Of a stretch of 64,000 bases of DNA, positions 18,801-28,876 are shown piece by piece. The stretch lies in assembly GCF_014696135.1 (NCBI RefSeq), contig NZ_JACJPP010000022.1, forward strand, positions 186,001 through 250,000, given 5' to 3'. The position numbers and the translations under genes were made by a program. The notes under the pieces are model-generated. The model was not told the DNA's origin, ran no database searches, and was given only the letters and a program-made list of their open reading frames with translations. How positions within the stretch are numbered: position 1 is the stretch's first letter; every line of letters starts with the position of its first letter. Source of the stretch: Nodosilinea sp. FACHB-141. GTDB lineage: Bacteria; Cyanobacteriota; Cyanobacteriia; Phormidesmidales; Phormidesmidaceae.

Positions 18801-19007
18801 CTATGGAGCAGCAGGGCCAACTTCCTCAAGCCAGTCAAAGATTTGGCTGAGCTGATCGGTGCTGACCAAGCCGTATTGCCACAGTGCCATGGGCAGTAAG
18901 TTTGTGGCTTGCCCTGCCTTGCGCAATCCCATGGCGATCGCCTCAGAGGACACCGCTAGTTCGGTTTGAAGAAACTCGATGAGCTGCTTTTGGCGTTGGG
19001 ATGGCAT
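18801..19007 (-). CDS. DUF2949 family small protein
   Basis: A 68-residue soluble protein matching the cyanobacterial DUF2949 pattern: LIEFLQTELAVS..AIAMGLR near the start and LPMALWQYGLVSTDQLSQIFDWLEE at the C terminus (written here in two parts). No function is known. It is convergent with ssb and follows no obvious operon partner. Confidence 0.8.
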   Translation of the reverse strand: MPSQRQKQLIEFLQTELAVSSEAIAMGLRKAGQATNLLPMALWQYGLVSTDQLSQIFDWLEEVGPAAP

Positions 19008-19110
19008 GGCAATCAGGGCAGATGCTGGTAGTTAGCCCTTACTATAGCGGCTCTGACTGAATACTGCCTCTGCCCTGAGAAATCCGATTTTTTGGGGGCG
19101 CGCTCTACCG

Positions 19111-19539
19111 TTAGGGGCGGCTTTCGAGATAAGTGGCGAGCCGAGTCAAGGTGTCGTTGAGCTTTTCTTCGATGGTGGGTTCTGCTGCTGCCTCAGCGTC
19201 ATCTTTCCGCTTTAATTTCTCAAAGGCGCGGATCATCAAGAAGATCACAAACGATATCACCACAAAGTTGATGACAGCGGCGAGAAACAAACCGTATTTG
19301 ATGCCGTTAGCAGAGAGGTTGGCAATATCCTCTACCCCTGCCGCCCGTAGCGCCGGATTCAGCAGAACAGGGGTGATGATGTCTTCGATAAACGAGGTGA
19401 CCACAGCATTGAAAGCTGCGCCGATAATCACAGCGACAGCTAGGTCAATGACATTGCCGCGCATGAGAAACTCCTTAAAGTCTCTTGCGAAGCCGCCTGC
19501 GGAATTCACCGCCCGATCTCGAGTTTGTCTGTTGGCCAT
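19111..19539 (-). CDS. mscL: Large-conductance mechanosensitive channel MscL
   Basis: A 142-residue protein with the amphipathic N-terminal helix and the first membrane helix GNVIDLAVAVIIGAAFNAVV (about 28-47), followed by TSFIEDIITP. The second helix is YGLFLAAVINFVVISFVIFL (about 82-101), then a charged cytoplasmic helix. The channel opens under osmotic downshock. Length is normal. Transcribed alone. Confidence 0.95.
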   Translation of the reverse strand: MANRQTRDRAVNSAGGFARDFKEFLMRGNVIDLAVAVIIGAAFNAVVTSFIEDIITPVLLNPALRAAGVEDIANLSANGIKYGLFLAAVINFVVISFVIFLMIRAFEKLKRKDDAEAAAEPTIEEKLNDTLTRLATYLESRP

Positions 19540-19793
19540 GTCTCCTCAATCCTTATTTTTAATTACGACCATATGGTATGCGACTAAAGCAATATCAGCG
19601 TTTCAAAGGCTCTATTTATGTTTGGAATGCTGAGACGGCAAAAACAGAGACTTAAAGTGCGGTTAACCTCCCAAGCTGACCGGGCTATAGAATGGCGGCA
19701 GCAATGGGGGAACTGCTGCACCCTGGTAGAATCCATCCAGAGCGAGAGCAGGGGCACTGATTTGAGGACAACCCCTGGGAGCGAAGCGAACCC

Positions 19794-20165
19794 ATGCTGA
19801 AACCGATTCAAGTTGTTGAGCTGTTGATGACGACCCCTAGCCATCAAGACTTTGAGGCCGGGGACACAATCTTTGAGGCGGGTGCCTTAGGAAATTGCAT
19901 GTACGGCATCATTCAAGGAGAGGTCGATCTGTGGGTTAGTGGCCACGTGTTTGAAACCATTTCTGCTGGCGACGTGTTTGGTGAAGGGGCGCTAGTGCAA
20001 ATCCCCCATGTGCGAGCCTCTACGGCGGTAGCTAAAACCGACTGTCGGCTAGCTCTAGTGGATGAGGCTCACTTTAAGTTTTTAGTACAAGAGACGCCGC
20101 TGTTTGCCCTAGAGGTGATTCGTAGCCTCTCAAGCCGTCTACGGGCGGCCAAGGCGGTGGCTTAG
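19794..20165 (+). CDS. Stand-alone cyclic-nucleotide-binding domain protein
   Basis: A 123-residue cNMP-binding fold: FEAGDTIFEAGALGNCMYGIIQGEV is the strand-turn set (in two parts), and ISAGDVFGEGALVQIPHVRASTAVA holds the phosphate-binding cassette region with FGEGAL and the Arg of RAST. There is no helix-turn-helix, so it is not a Crp-type regulator by itself. It may act by partner binding. Located 145 nt before pgi. Confidence 0.8.
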   Translation: MLKPIQVVELLMTTPSHQDFEAGDTIFEAGALGNCMYGIIQGEVDLWVSGHVFETISAGDVFGEGALVQIPHVRASTAVAKTDCRLALVDEAHFKFLVQETPLFALEVIRSLSSRLRAAKAVA

Positions 20166-20310
20166 GAGTGATGGATAGGGCGATCGCCTTCATGGTGCCT
20201 TGCCGAGACCAGGCTGTATGTTTAGCCACCCTTTTTGTAGCGGTGGCCGTCCTATCCTAAACTGCACCTCAGGACGTTAGTGAATACGGTTTAGACCGAG
20301 GAGTGACAGG

Positions 20311-21900
20311 ATGGATGCAGCCGCCCTTTGGCAACGCTATAAAGACTGGCTCTACTACCACGAAGGTCTGGGCTTTTACCTAGATGTCAGCCGCATGGGT
20401 TTTGACGATGCCTTTGTCGCTGATATGCAACCCCGCTTTGCTAAAGCCTTTGCCGATATGGCCGCGCTGGAAGCTGGGGCGATCGCCAACCCCGACGAAA
20501 ACCGCATGGTGGGTCATTACTGGCTGCGCGATGCCGACCTAGCCCCCACCCCCGAACTCAAACAAGATATTCTCGACACGTTAACCAGCATTGAGCAGTT
20601 CGCCAGCCAGGTGCGCACGGGCGGCATTTACCCCCCTGGTCAGGAACGTTTCACCGAGGTCCTCTCCATTGGCATTGGTGGTTCGGCTTTGGGGCCGCAG
20701 TTTGTAGCCCAGGCCCTAGGGCCAGACTTTCCACCCTTGGCGATTCACTTTATTGACAATACCGATCCCGAGGGCATCGATCGCATCCTTGCCCGACTGG
20801 AGGACAAATTGTCCACCACCCTAGTGATCGTTACCTCTAAATCGGGGGGCACCGCTGAAACCCGCAACGGTATGGTCGAAGTGCGCACTCGATTTGAGCA
20901 GCGGGGACTAAGCTTTCCTAAGCAGGCCGTCGCCATCACCGGGCGGGGCAGCAAGCTCGAAAACCAGGCCCTCAGCGAAGGCTGGCTGGCTACTTTCCCC
21001 ATGCGTGACTGGGTGGGAGGCCGCACCTCTGAACTATCGGCGGTGGGGCTGCTACCTGCTGCTCTGCAAAACATTAGCATTCGCTCCATTCTCGGCGGTG
21101 CGCGCGAGATGGATGCGGCTACCCGTGTACCCGATCTGCGCCGCAACCCCGCTGCCCTGATTGCTCTGGCCTGGTATTACGCGGGCAACGGCAAAGGCGA
21201 AAAAGACATGGTGGTGCTGCCCTATAAGGACAGTCTGCTGCTGTTTAGCCGCTACCTGCAACAGCTGGTGATGGAATCCCTTGGTAAGGAAAAAGACCTA
21301 GACGGTAACTTGGTCTACCAGGGCATTGCCGTCTACGGCAACAAGGGCTCTACCGACCAGCATGCTTATGTGCAGCAATTGCGAGAGGGCGTGGCCAGCT
21401 TCTTCGTCACCTTTATTGAAGTACTGAAAGACCGGTCGGGTGATTCGGTGGAGATGGAGCCCGGTGCCACCAGCGGCGATTTTCTCTTTGGCTTCTTGCA
21501 GGGCACCCGCAAAGCCCTCTACGAAAATCAGCGCCAGTCCATCACCCTCACAATTCCTGAAGTCAATGCCCACACGGTAGGGGCTATGATCGCACTGTAC
21601 GAGCGGGCAGTGGGCTTCTATGCCTCGCTGGTGAATATCAACGCCTACCACCAGCCGGGGGTTGAGGCGGGCAAGCTGGCTGCCGCCGGAGTGCTCGATC
21701 TACAGCAGGCTGTGGTAAATGCCCTGGCCCAAAGCTCAGAGCCGTTGACCCTGCGCGACCTAGCTGCTGCGGCTGGGGCACCCGATCAAGTGGAGACGAT
21801 CTACGCGATCGCCCGCCACCTCCATGCCAACCAGCGCAGTCTGGCCATCCAGGGCAATCCTGGCCATCCCGACGCGATCAAGATCGCAGCGTTGAAATAA
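20311..21900 (+). CDS. pgi: Glucose-6-phosphate isomerase
   Basis: A 529-residue enzyme interconverting glucose-6-phosphate and fructose-6-phosphate. Signatures are [14 protein letters not shown] (about 114-127), the sugar-phosphate loop [13 protein letters not shown] (about 174-186), and the C-terminal region around HQPGVEAGK with the catalytic Lys and His region nearby. GAGG lies upstream of the ATG. Length fits the cyanobacterial form. Followed by a strong hairpin. Confidence 0.97.
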   Translation: MDAAALWQRYKDWLYYHEGLGFYLDVSRMGFDDAFVADMQPRFAKAFADMAALEAGAIANPDENRMVGHYWLRDADLAPTPELKQDILDTLTSIEQFASQVRTGGIYPPGQERFTEVLSIGIGGSALGPQFVAQALGPDFPPLAIHFIDNTDPEGIDRILARLEDKLSTTLVIVTSKSGGTAETRNGMVEVRTRFEQRGLSFPKQAVAITGRGSKLENQALSEGWLATFPMRDWVGGRTSELSAVGLLPAALQNISIRSILGGAREMDAATRVPDLRRNPAALIALAWYYAGNGKGEKDMVVLPYKDSLLLFSRYLQQLVMESLGKEKDLDGNLVYQGIAVYGNKGSTDQHAYVQQLREGVASFFVTFIEVLKDRSGDSVEMEPGATSGDFLFGFLQGTRKALYENQRQSITLTIPEVNAHTVGAMIALYERAVGFYASLVNINAYHQPGVEAGKLAAAGVLDLQQAVVNALAQSSEPLTLRDLAAAAGAPDQVETIYAIARHLHANQRSLAIQGNPGHPDAIKIAALK

Positions 21901-21918
21901 CTCTAAGGGTTTGCAGAA

Positions 21919-21962
21919 CTGAGGGCTAGCAGAGGTGAACGATCACCCCCGCTAGCCCTCAG
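21919..21962. terminator. Bidirectional hairpin between pgi and a hypothetical gene
   Basis: CTGAGGGCTAGC (21919-21930) pairs perfectly with GCTAGCCCTCAG (21951-21962). The stem is 12 bp with a 20-nt loop. It ends the two convergent units. Confidence 0.7.
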
Positions 21963-21965
21963 CGT

Positions 21966-22523
21966 TTAGTCTGGAATCCACACATAGGGGCCGCCCGAGA
22001 CCGTAACGCCTTCGGCTTTAGAAAAGCGAATCACCACTACCCGCGAGCTGTCGCGGCCCAGGTCGAGGTAGCCGCTGGCCCAAACCTCAGAACGCACCAC
22101 GCCGGTAATTTCGAGGCGGTAGCCGCCGGGGGGCAGGTAGAGGGTTTCCTGGCGATCGAAATCGTGGGGGCGATATACCAGGCGGTTGTTTAAGTAAACT
22201 GCACCCCAGTCTTCACCGCGGGCATCAAACTCGATCCTGACCTGCTCGCTCTCTGGCTCAGGGTGGGGGTAAGGCAAAATAATGATCGATGGCTGGCGAA
22301 AAATGTTTGGCGACTGCCGAATGATCACCCGTCGGTTCGAGCGAATGATGCGGTCTGACTCAACGGTGGTGCCCTCTTGGGCCTGGGCGATCGGTGCGCA
22401 GGGTAGGGCGATCGCCACCGCTACTACCCAGAGGAGCCGCCACCAACGCCGAGTTAGTTGCTTAGGGACGGTTTTCAACCCCGGTCCTTTAAGAGACTTA
22501 CTTTCATCCGCCTCAACCACCAT
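21966..22523 (-). CDS. Exported hypothetical protein
   Basis: A 185-residue protein with a basic N terminus (TRRWWR) and a hydrophobic stretch LLWVVAVAIALPCAPIAQAQ ending in an AQA signal peptidase site, so it is likely secreted to the periplasm. The mature part has a segment FDARGEDWGAVYLNNRLVY and PPGGYRLEITGV typical of a beta-sandwich of the PEGA kind. GGAG lies just upstream of the ATG. Family identity was not confirmed. Confidence 0.65.
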   Translation of the reverse strand: MVVEADESKSLKGPGLKTVPKQLTRRWWRLLWVVAVAIALPCAPIAQAQEGTTVESDRIIRSNRRVIIRQSPNIFRQPSIIILPYPHPEPESEQVRIEFDARGEDWGAVYLNNRLVYRPHDFDRQETLYLPPGGYRLEITGVVRSEVWASGYLDLGRDSSRVVVIRFSKAEGVTVSGGPYVWIPD

Positions 22524-22812
22524 CCCACCACTCCTTAACTCGCAGCCTCCAGTCCGATGGTAGTCGCCCCTGTTCTCAATCTAGAGAAGTCTGTGACTCT
22601 TAGCCAACCGGCGGCCTTTGGCGGGTAGATATCCACACCTCAAGGCTGCTCACCCAGTTCAGTAAAGTTGACTAAAATTTAGATAAGGAAAAACGGTTTG
22701 CCCAAACTTAGCGGCTAAGCTAGCTCTGAAGTTTGATTCAGCTTGTGCGATCGCCCTAACCGGGCACCTAAATCTATTTTGCCAAATCTATTTCGTCGTA
22801 GAGGATAGGGCT

Positions 22813-23538
22813 TTGAGTAATACCAGCAACTTTCGTGAAGCGATTAGCAAGGCCAAAGGGCAAACCCTGATTGGCCCCAACGTGATTAAAAATGCCCTGC
22901 CCTATGTAGGCGGCGGGCTGATTCTAACCGCTCTAGGTTCCTTTGGTGGCCTGAGCGTGATGGCCACCAACCCGGCCATCTTTATGCCCACCTTTTGGGT
23001 AGCGTTCGTTGCCCAGCTCGTGCTTTTCTTTGTGGCGATGAATGTCGCCTCTAAGGGCAACAACAGCACTGCCCTACCCCTGCTCGCCACCTATAGTTTG
23101 CTTACGGGCTACACCCTCAGCGGCCTGCTGGCCGTTGCCCTGGGTACGTCAGGAGTTGGTGTCACTGGCATCGGGTTTGCGGCGCTGTCCTGCGGCGTTG
23201 TCTTCATTGCGGCTCGCCAAATTGGGTCTAACCTCTCCGAAGAAGATGGCTTTGCCCTAACCCGCACCATTGGCATTGGTGTAGTCGCCGTCCTCATTGC
23301 AGTGGTGGGTCAGTTCATCTTCGCCATGTTTGGCGGCCCCATTCCTCAGTTTCTCGACATCGCCATCTCTGCCTTTGGTGTGCTGGTGTTCTGCGGTGCT
23401 TCGGTTGTCGATTTCTTCATTCTGCCCCGCACCTACAAAGATGAGCAGTACCTGTCAGCCGCGCTGTCGATGTACCTCACCTACATCAACCTGTTTGTCT
23501 TCATTCTGCGTCTGCTGATTGCCATCAACCGCGACTAG
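22813..23538 (+). CDS. Bax inhibitor-1 (BI-1/YccA) family membrane protein
   Basis: A 241-residue protein with seven membrane segments. The C-terminal part (DIAISAFGVLVFCGASVVDFF, in two stretches, then a loop and LSMYLTYINLFVFILRLL) is the BI-1 hallmark, with the conserved Asp pair region. The start is TTG at 22813 with GAGGATAGGG upstream. Family members act as pH-sensitive calcium leak channels. Its role in this organism is unknown. An intrinsic terminator follows. Confidence 0.85.
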   Translation: MSNTSNFREAISKAKGQTLIGPNVIKNALPYVGGGLILTALGSFGGLSVMATNPAIFMPTFWVAFVAQLVLFFVAMNVASKGNNSTALPLLATYSLLTGYTLSGLLAVALGTSGVGVTGIGFAALSCGVVFIAARQIGSNLSEEDGFALTRTIGIGVVAVLIAVVGQFIFAMFGGPIPQFLDIAISAFGVLVFCGASVVDFFILPRTYKDEQYLSAALSMYLTYINLFVFILRLLIAINRD

Positions 23539-23949
23539 CACGCTGCTAGGGTTTACCTTCCCTATTAAATCGAAGTCCCGGAATCCATGTGGCTCCGGGA
23601 CTTTTGTATTTATGGGATTTTCTCAGACATACACCCCGCTTTGTGCGCTAGCAAAGGCTAGGTTGCCCACCCGCACGGTCTGGGTAGTAGGCGCGATCGC
23701 CCTTACCGTCAACCAATTTTATCCCGCTGGAAATCTACACACTCATACTCGATGGAGTATCGGCGGGCGTGTAGCAATTAAAATCCTTTGCTAAGACAGT
23801 CCTGTTTCGTTCAATTGGGTCAACCATTGGCTTGAGAGCCTTCACCAACCTTGCTCAACTAAAAACTGCGTTTCGCGCCCCATCCTTCCTATACTGATAC
23901 CTTGGTGTCCGTTACCCTTAGTCGCCCCGGATCAGTTTTAAGGAGTCCC
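23539..23949. other. Intergenic stretch between BI-1 gene and gatA
   Basis: Holds the terminator at 23573 and the gatA promoter. Two short frames here (23519-23794, 23902 extension of gatA) have poor composition. Nothing else was recognised. Confidence 0.5.
23573..23605 (+). terminator. Intrinsic terminator after BI-1 family gene
   Basis: AAGTCCCGGA (23573-23582) pairs with TCCGGGACTT (23594-23603), loop 11 nt, followed by TTG and AT-rich sequence. Confidence 0.85.
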
Positions 23950-25392
23950 ATGTCTGTCATCCGCGCTCTGCATCAACAGTTGGTCAGCAAAGAACGCTCT
24001 GCGGTGGAGATTACCCAGAGCTACCTCGACCAAATTGCAGCCCTGGAACCCACAATTCGCAGCTACCTGACCGTGACTGGCGACCAAGCCCTGGCCCAGG
24101 CGGCCCAGGTGGATGACCGCATTGCCGCCGGGGAAGACATTGGCCTGCTAACCGGCATTCCCATTGCTCTAAAGGACAACCTTTGCACCCAGGGGGTACG
24201 CACCACCTGCGGGTCGAAGATTCTCGAAAACTTTGTGCCGCCCTACGAGTCAACGGTGACGGGAAAATTGCGGGATGCGGGGGCGATCGCCCTAGGCAAA
24301 ACCAACCTTGACGAGTTTGCCATGGGCAGCTCCACCGAAAACTCCGCCTACCAGATCACCGGCAACCCCTGGGATGTGACCCGAGTGCCGGGCGGTTCCT
24401 CGGGTGGCTCTGCCGCCGCCGTGGCCGCTGGGGAATGTGCTGTGGCGCTGGGGTCTGATACGGGGGGCTCCATCCGCCAGCCCGCCTCATTTTGCGGCGT
24501 GGTTGGGCTAAAGCCCACCTATGGGCTGGTTTCGCGGTTTGGCCTGGTGGCCTACGCCTCGTCGCTCGATCAAATTGGCCCCCTATCCCGCACGGTGGAA
24601 GATGCCGCACTGCTGCTCCAGGGCATTGCGGGCCACGATCCCAGAGACTCCACCAGTTTGGATGTGAAGGTGCCCGACTACACCCAGTATCTCAAAACTG
24701 ACCTCAAGGGTCGTAAGGTCGGCATCATTACCGAAACCTTTGCTGCCGAGGGCATTGACCCTGCCGTTAGAACGGCTACCGAGAAGGCTATTCAGCAGCT
24801 CAAGGAGCTTGGGGCTGAGATTCAAGAGATCTCCTGCCCTCGCTTCCCCTACGGTCTGCCCACCTACTACATCATCGCTCCGTCGGAAGCGTCCTCGAAC
24901 CTAGCCCGCTACGACGGGGTCAAGTATGGCGTTCGCAACAACAACGACAGCTTAATGTCGATGTATACCAAAACCCGAGCCGAGGGCTTTGGCCCCGAGG
25001 TGAAGCGGCGTATCATGATCGGCACCTACGCCCTGTCGGCGGGTTACTACGACGCCTACTACCTTAAGGCCCAAAAGGTGCGCACGCTTATTAAACAAGA
25101 CTTTGAGGCTGCCTTTGGTCAGGTCGATGTGCTGGTATGCCCTACGGCCCCCACCACTGCCTTCAAAGCGGGTGAAAAGGTAGACGATCCCCTCAGCATG
25201 TATCTGTCTGACCTGATGACGATTCCGGTGAACCTGGCGGGCCTACCGGGGCTCAGCCTACCCTGCGGCTTCGACGACCAGGGGCTACCCATTGGGCTGC
25301 AGCTGATTGGCAATGCCCTGCGCGAAGATCTGCTGTTTGAGGTGGGTTATGCCTACGAGCAGGCCACAGAGTGGCACCAGCGGGTGCCGTAG
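23950..25392 (+). CDS. gatA: Glutamyl-tRNA(Gln) amidotransferase subunit A
   Basis: A 480-residue amidase-signature enzyme that supplies ammonia for converting Glu-tRNA(Gln) to Gln-tRNA(Gln). AAGGAG precedes the ATG at 23950, so the longer in-frame start at 23902 was not used. The Ser-cis-Ser-Lys triad is visible: Lys75 in IPIALKDNL, and the serines in [11 protein letters not shown] and [12 protein letters not shown] between about residues 150 and 175. Cyanobacteria lack a direct glutaminyl-tRNA synthetase in general, so the gene is essential. gatB and gatC are elsewhere. Confidence 0.97.
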   Translation: MSVIRALHQQLVSKERSAVEITQSYLDQIAALEPTIRSYLTVTGDQALAQAAQVDDRIAAGEDIGLLTGIPIALKDNLCTQGVRTTCGSKILENFVPPYESTVTGKLRDAGAIALGKTNLDEFAMGSSTENSAYQITGNPWDVTRVPGGSSGGSAAAVAAGECAVALGSDTGGSIRQPASFCGVVGLKPTYGLVSRFGLVAYASSLDQIGPLSRTVEDAALLLQGIAGHDPRDSTSLDVKVPDYTQYLKTDLKGRKVGIITETFAAEGIDPAVRTATEKAIQQLKELGAEIQEISCPRFPYGLPTYYIIAPSEASSNLARYDGVKYGVRNNNDSLMSMYTKTRAEGFGPEVKRRIMIGTYALSAGYYDAYYLKAQKVRTLIKQDFEAAFGQVDVLVCPTAPTTAFKAGEKVDDPLSMYLSDLMTIPVNLAGLPGLSLPCGFDDQGLPIGLQLIGNALREDLLFEVGYAYEQATEWHQRVP

Positions 25393-25640
25393 TCCACTGT
25401 TTAAACGAACTGGATGCGGCGTTGAGTTGAGTGGGGACCTCCCTGATTCGAGGCTTTTGACAGCCGTGTCTTCAGAAAGCTTGGCCTAATCCTGTCAGCT
25501 GCTGAAAAATCGTCACAGGGGAGTATAGGGAAGCGGGGCAAATACCCCATAATAGGCAGCAAGCAAGGGGCAAAGTTCTGTTAACCGTCACTGGTTCTAA
25601 ACACCCACCCGCTTACTCACCTACTTCCTTCCTTTATTCC

Positions 25641-26492
25641 ATGCCCATTGTCAAATTTCTCTTCGGCGTTCTGGGCATTGCAGGGGTCATTTATGTTTCG
25701 CTGTGCGGCTGGCTGTGGTTTGCCCAGCGGCGGCTCATGTATTTGCCCTGTCCGGCTCTGGGCGTGACTCCGGATGCGTTTGGCGTAGTCTACGAAGATG
25801 TTTGGATTCCAACGGATGGGGCTGGACAGCTGCACGGCTGGTGGCTGCCGGCGAACTCGGGCAATGACCTTACCATCTTGTATCTCCACGGCAATGCTGG
25901 CAATGTCTCCAGCAATTTGGGTAAGGCGCTGCAGCTGCGATCGCTAGGGGCCTCTGTGCTGACCATCGACTACCGTGGTTATGGCCAGAGTTCTGGTCCC
26001 TTCCCCACTGAGCAGCGGCTCTACGAAGACGCTCTGGCTGCTTGGCGGTTTTTGCAGGTTGAGCAAGGCGTCATGCCTCAACACCTAGTGATTTATGGCC
26101 ATTCCCTCGGCGGGGCGATCGGCATTGAGTTGGCCAGCCAGGTGCCCCATCTGGCGGGTCTGGTGGTCGAAGCATCGTTCACCTCCATGGCCGATATGGC
26201 GACGCTCTCGCAGTACAACCGCTGGTTTCCGGTGCGTCAGCTGCTCACCCAGCGGTTTGAGTCAATCACTAAAGTCAACCGTCTAAAGGCTCCCACCCTA
26301 TATCTCCATGGCTTGGCAGATGCCTCAGTACCGGCTGTGATGAGCGAGATGCTCTACCAGGCTACGGGTGGGCCAAAATCCCTTTGGTTGGTGCCCAACG
26401 CCGACCACAACGACCTGCCTGACTGGGCTGGTGAAGAGTTTGAGCAGCGGCTGCGCCAGTTTTTGCAGAATTATGTGTTGGCTAAGCATTAG
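25641..26492 (+). CDS. Membrane-anchored alpha/beta hydrolase (ABHD17/Bem46-like)
   Basis: A 283-residue protein with an N-terminal signal anchor (about 5-28), then an alpha/beta hydrolase fold. The oxyanion strand is LYLHGNAGN (about 80), the nucleophile elbow GHSLGG (about 153-158), the acid lies in HGLADASVP, and the catalytic His in PNADHNDLP near the end. Typical serine hydrolase. The substrate, probably a lipid or acyl-protein ester, is unknown. Convergent with the PrcA-like protease. Confidence 0.85.
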   Translation: MPIVKFLFGVLGIAGVIYVSLCGWLWFAQRRLMYLPCPALGVTPDAFGVVYEDVWIPTDGAGQLHGWWLPANSGNDLTILYLHGNAGNVSSNLGKALQLRSLGASVLTIDYRGYGQSSGPFPTEQRLYEDALAAWRFLQVEQGVMPQHLVIYGHSLGGAIGIELASQVPHLAGLVVEASFTSMADMATLSQYNRWFPVRQLLTQRFESITKVNRLKAPTLYLHGLADASVPAVMSEMLYQATGGPKSLWLVPNADHNDLPDWAGEEFEQRLRQFLQNYVLAKH

Positions 26493-26569
26493 TGGCAGCA
26501 ATTGCTCTGCGAAGCCGATCTGAACTCTGCTCGTAGCGGCGACCTTTAGGGATCTGACGCTCACCTCCC

Positions 26570-28678
26570 TTATCCACTTACTCCCAATGTCAGCCCCCAA
26601 CTCAAGAGCTGGCCGGTAGCGCCGGGGGCGTTGTCCACTGCCCGCAGCCGCCAGGTTCCTTGTGCTGGCTGGCCTAGGAGCCGCATTAGCACCGGCGTTG
26701 TTTGCAGCGTGTAGGTAGTGCGCAGTTCCGTTTGGCGCCCCAGAGTGCGGCCTTGAATAAGAACCGTAGTGCCGTTGGGAGAAACCAGCGCTAGGCTGAT
26801 GTCTCCCAAAAACGGGTGGTCAAGGCTGACCTCAACCTGCACATCGGTTACCGTTCCAGTGACGGCTACGGCCACGCTGCTCTCCACTCCACTCGGCTGG
26901 TTGTCGGGTATGCTCCGCGCAGTCTGGTTTTGCTGCTGCACGACCTGACCCACCTGCCGCCCCGGCAAAGCCCGCCGCTGGGCCTCGCGCACCGCTGCCG
27001 CTGCATTGACCTTGCCGTAGCCAAACCATTGGGAGTGGCCATTGGCATTGTAGGTGCCGTGTTGCAGGCCGAGCTGGGGGTCGGGGGTGCGATCGACAAT
27101 TTTGTCGGCGGTAGCCTGCAAGATTTCGCGTACCTGCCGAGCTGTCAGACTGGGGTTGACTGAGAGCATCAGCCCCGCCACTCCCGCCACCACTGGGCAG
27201 GAGCTAGAGGTGCCGCCAAAGGTGTTGGTGTAGTCTTCACCGGAGTAGCCGGCGGCCTGGGTGCGATCGCTCGTTACCATGCCCCGCCCCGGCTGGTACT
27301 GGGTCAGCGGTGGCCCAGTTTGCACATTACCCACTTGGGGCAGGGTCATATTGGGCGGCGCGTTGTTGCTAGGGGCCGCCACGGCGATATGTTCGCCCCA
27401 GTTGCTGTAGGCGGCCTTGGTGCCCAGGCTGGTCGAGGCAGACACCGCAATCACATCGGGGTGAATAGCAAACCCGCTCAGCCATCGCGTGGGGCCGCTG
27501 AGAGCGTTTTTGGGCCACTGGGTCTCGTTAATGGTGCCGCTGACAGGGCGGTTAGCATTGCCCGCCGAAAACACAATGACGCAGCCCTTGCCATTGCGCC
27601 CGGTGGTGGCGGCTCGAGTTAGCGCATGGGTCTGCCGCAGGGTGAGGGGAAAGTAGTTCGAGGCCGGTGACCAGCTACAGACGATCACGGCGGCCCCCCG
27701 ACGTGCCGCCTCATTAAACAGCTGCTCGATCGCTCCATCGTCGATAAAGCCGGTGGTGCGAATCGGCAAAAAGGCGCAGCCAGGGGCCACCCCCACGATG
27801 CCGGTGGCATTTTCTTCGCCAATAGCCAGTCCGGCGACGGCGGTGCCGTGGTTTTCATTCTGCTTAGCGGGCAGGGGCAAAGCGTCTTTGTCTTGCAGAT
27901 CTAGCGGTGCTACCAGCTTGCCCACTCCCTGAAGATCGGGATGGTTGAGGTCAAACCCGTCATCGCTGACGGCGATCACCACCGATCGCGACCCCCGGGT
28001 AATATCCCAAGCCGCCTCCGCTGAGATGTGCGACCCCGCCGCTAAGCTCGGGCCACCGTTATGAAACAGGTGCCACTGCTGGGGGTAGCGATCGTCCGTG
28101 GGGCGGTAGAGGCTGCCGGTTTCTATAGACAGGTTTGGCTCTGCTGCCAGCACCATCTCCAAAGCCATCAAGCGGTTAGCGATTTTGATTGGATTTTCGG
28201 TCGCCGCTGGGGTAACCCGCACCACAAAGGTATTAGGCATACCCTCCAGAGGGTTTTCGATGGCGATGCCCAAGCTACCCAAAATGGCGTCAATCGTGGC
28301 CACAGTCGTGTCAGGGGCAAACTGCACCGTCAGCTGGTCGGTCAGATAGACCCAGGTTTGAGGACTATCGACCAAGCGATATACATGGCTGGCAAAACGG
28401 ATCGTCGGGTCTTGGCGGGCCGTGGTTAGAGCTGCTTCCAACCTGTTTTCGGCCATCTGCCACTCCACCAGTTGCCCTCCAGCCACCGCACGCACAGCCA
28501 AAGGGTGCAGGCGCTGTCGCAGCGGTTCTAATGCTGTGGCTGCCGTGAGACGAGTGGTGAAACGGGTAGGCACTTTCTCGAGCAGCAGCTCTTCGCCGCC
28601 GCGCTGCAGGATCTCTCCTCGAAAATCGCTGCGGGGACCACCGTGGGGCAAACGAGCATCAGAGGAAAATCCGGTCAT
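26570..28678 (-). CDS. Subtilisin-like serine protease with P domain (PrcA-like)
   Basis: From the ATG at 28678 the protein has 702 residues (a TTG six codons upstream is possible). The S8 triad is Asp239 (VSDDGFD), His277 (NHGTAVAG) and Ser491 (GGTSSSCPV), with the oxyanion Asn in SAGN. The last 120 or so residues form a proprotein-convertase P domain (LDHPFLGDISLALVSPNGT). No signal peptide is present. This matches the cytoplasmic calcium-stimulated protease PrcA of Anabaena. Residues 1-190 are a long N-terminal region of unknown role. Confidence 0.85.
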   Translation of the reverse strand: MTGFSSDARLPHGGPRSDFRGEILQRGGEELLLEKVPTRFTTRLTAATALEPLRQRLHPLAVRAVAGGQLVEWQMAENRLEAALTTARQDPTIRFASHVYRLVDSPQTWVYLTDQLTVQFAPDTTVATIDAILGSLGIAIENPLEGMPNTFVVRVTPAATENPIKIANRLMALEMVLAAEPNLSIETGSLYRPTDDRYPQQWHLFHNGGPSLAAGSHISAEAAWDITRGSRSVVIAVSDDGFDLNHPDLQGVGKLVAPLDLQDKDALPLPAKQNENHGTAVAGLAIGEENATGIVGVAPGCAFLPIRTTGFIDDGAIEQLFNEAARRGAAVIVCSWSPASNYFPLTLRQTHALTRAATTGRNGKGCVIVFSAGNANRPVSGTINETQWPKNALSGPTRWLSGFAIHPDVIAVSASTSLGTKAAYSNWGEHIAVAAPSNNAPPNMTLPQVGNVQTGPPLTQYQPGRGMVTSDRTQAAGYSGEDYTNTFGGTSSSCPVVAGVAGLMLSVNPSLTARQVREILQATADKIVDRTPDPQLGLQHGTYNANGHSQWFGYGKVNAAAAVREAQRRALPGRQVGQVVQQQNQTARSIPDNQPSGVESSVAVAVTGTVTDVQVEVSLDHPFLGDISLALVSPNGTTVLIQGRTLGRQTELRTTYTLQTTPVLMRLLGQPAQGTWRLRAVDNAPGATGQLLSWGLTLGVSG

Positions 28679-28876
28679 CGATTTGATGGGCTCCAACAGG
28701 AACTTTTGGTCGCTAGAGCAGTCTGTGACCTGGCTGTGGCGCTAATTTCTAGCCCTGGGTAGGTGTCTGGCTGAGCCAAAAGTCGGTGCTGCGCCATACC
28801 GAGATGATAAGATACCCCAGTGTTTTTCTGTTTAGTTGTCTCGTCCTGCTCGTTGTCCCTCACTGCGTTTTACTCT

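Noticed and set aside
19618..19800. 60-codon frame between mscL and the cNMP-binding gene
   Set aside because: Composition is Arg/Gln/Ser-rich as expected of random reading of GC-rich DNA, and it overlaps the start of the next gene.
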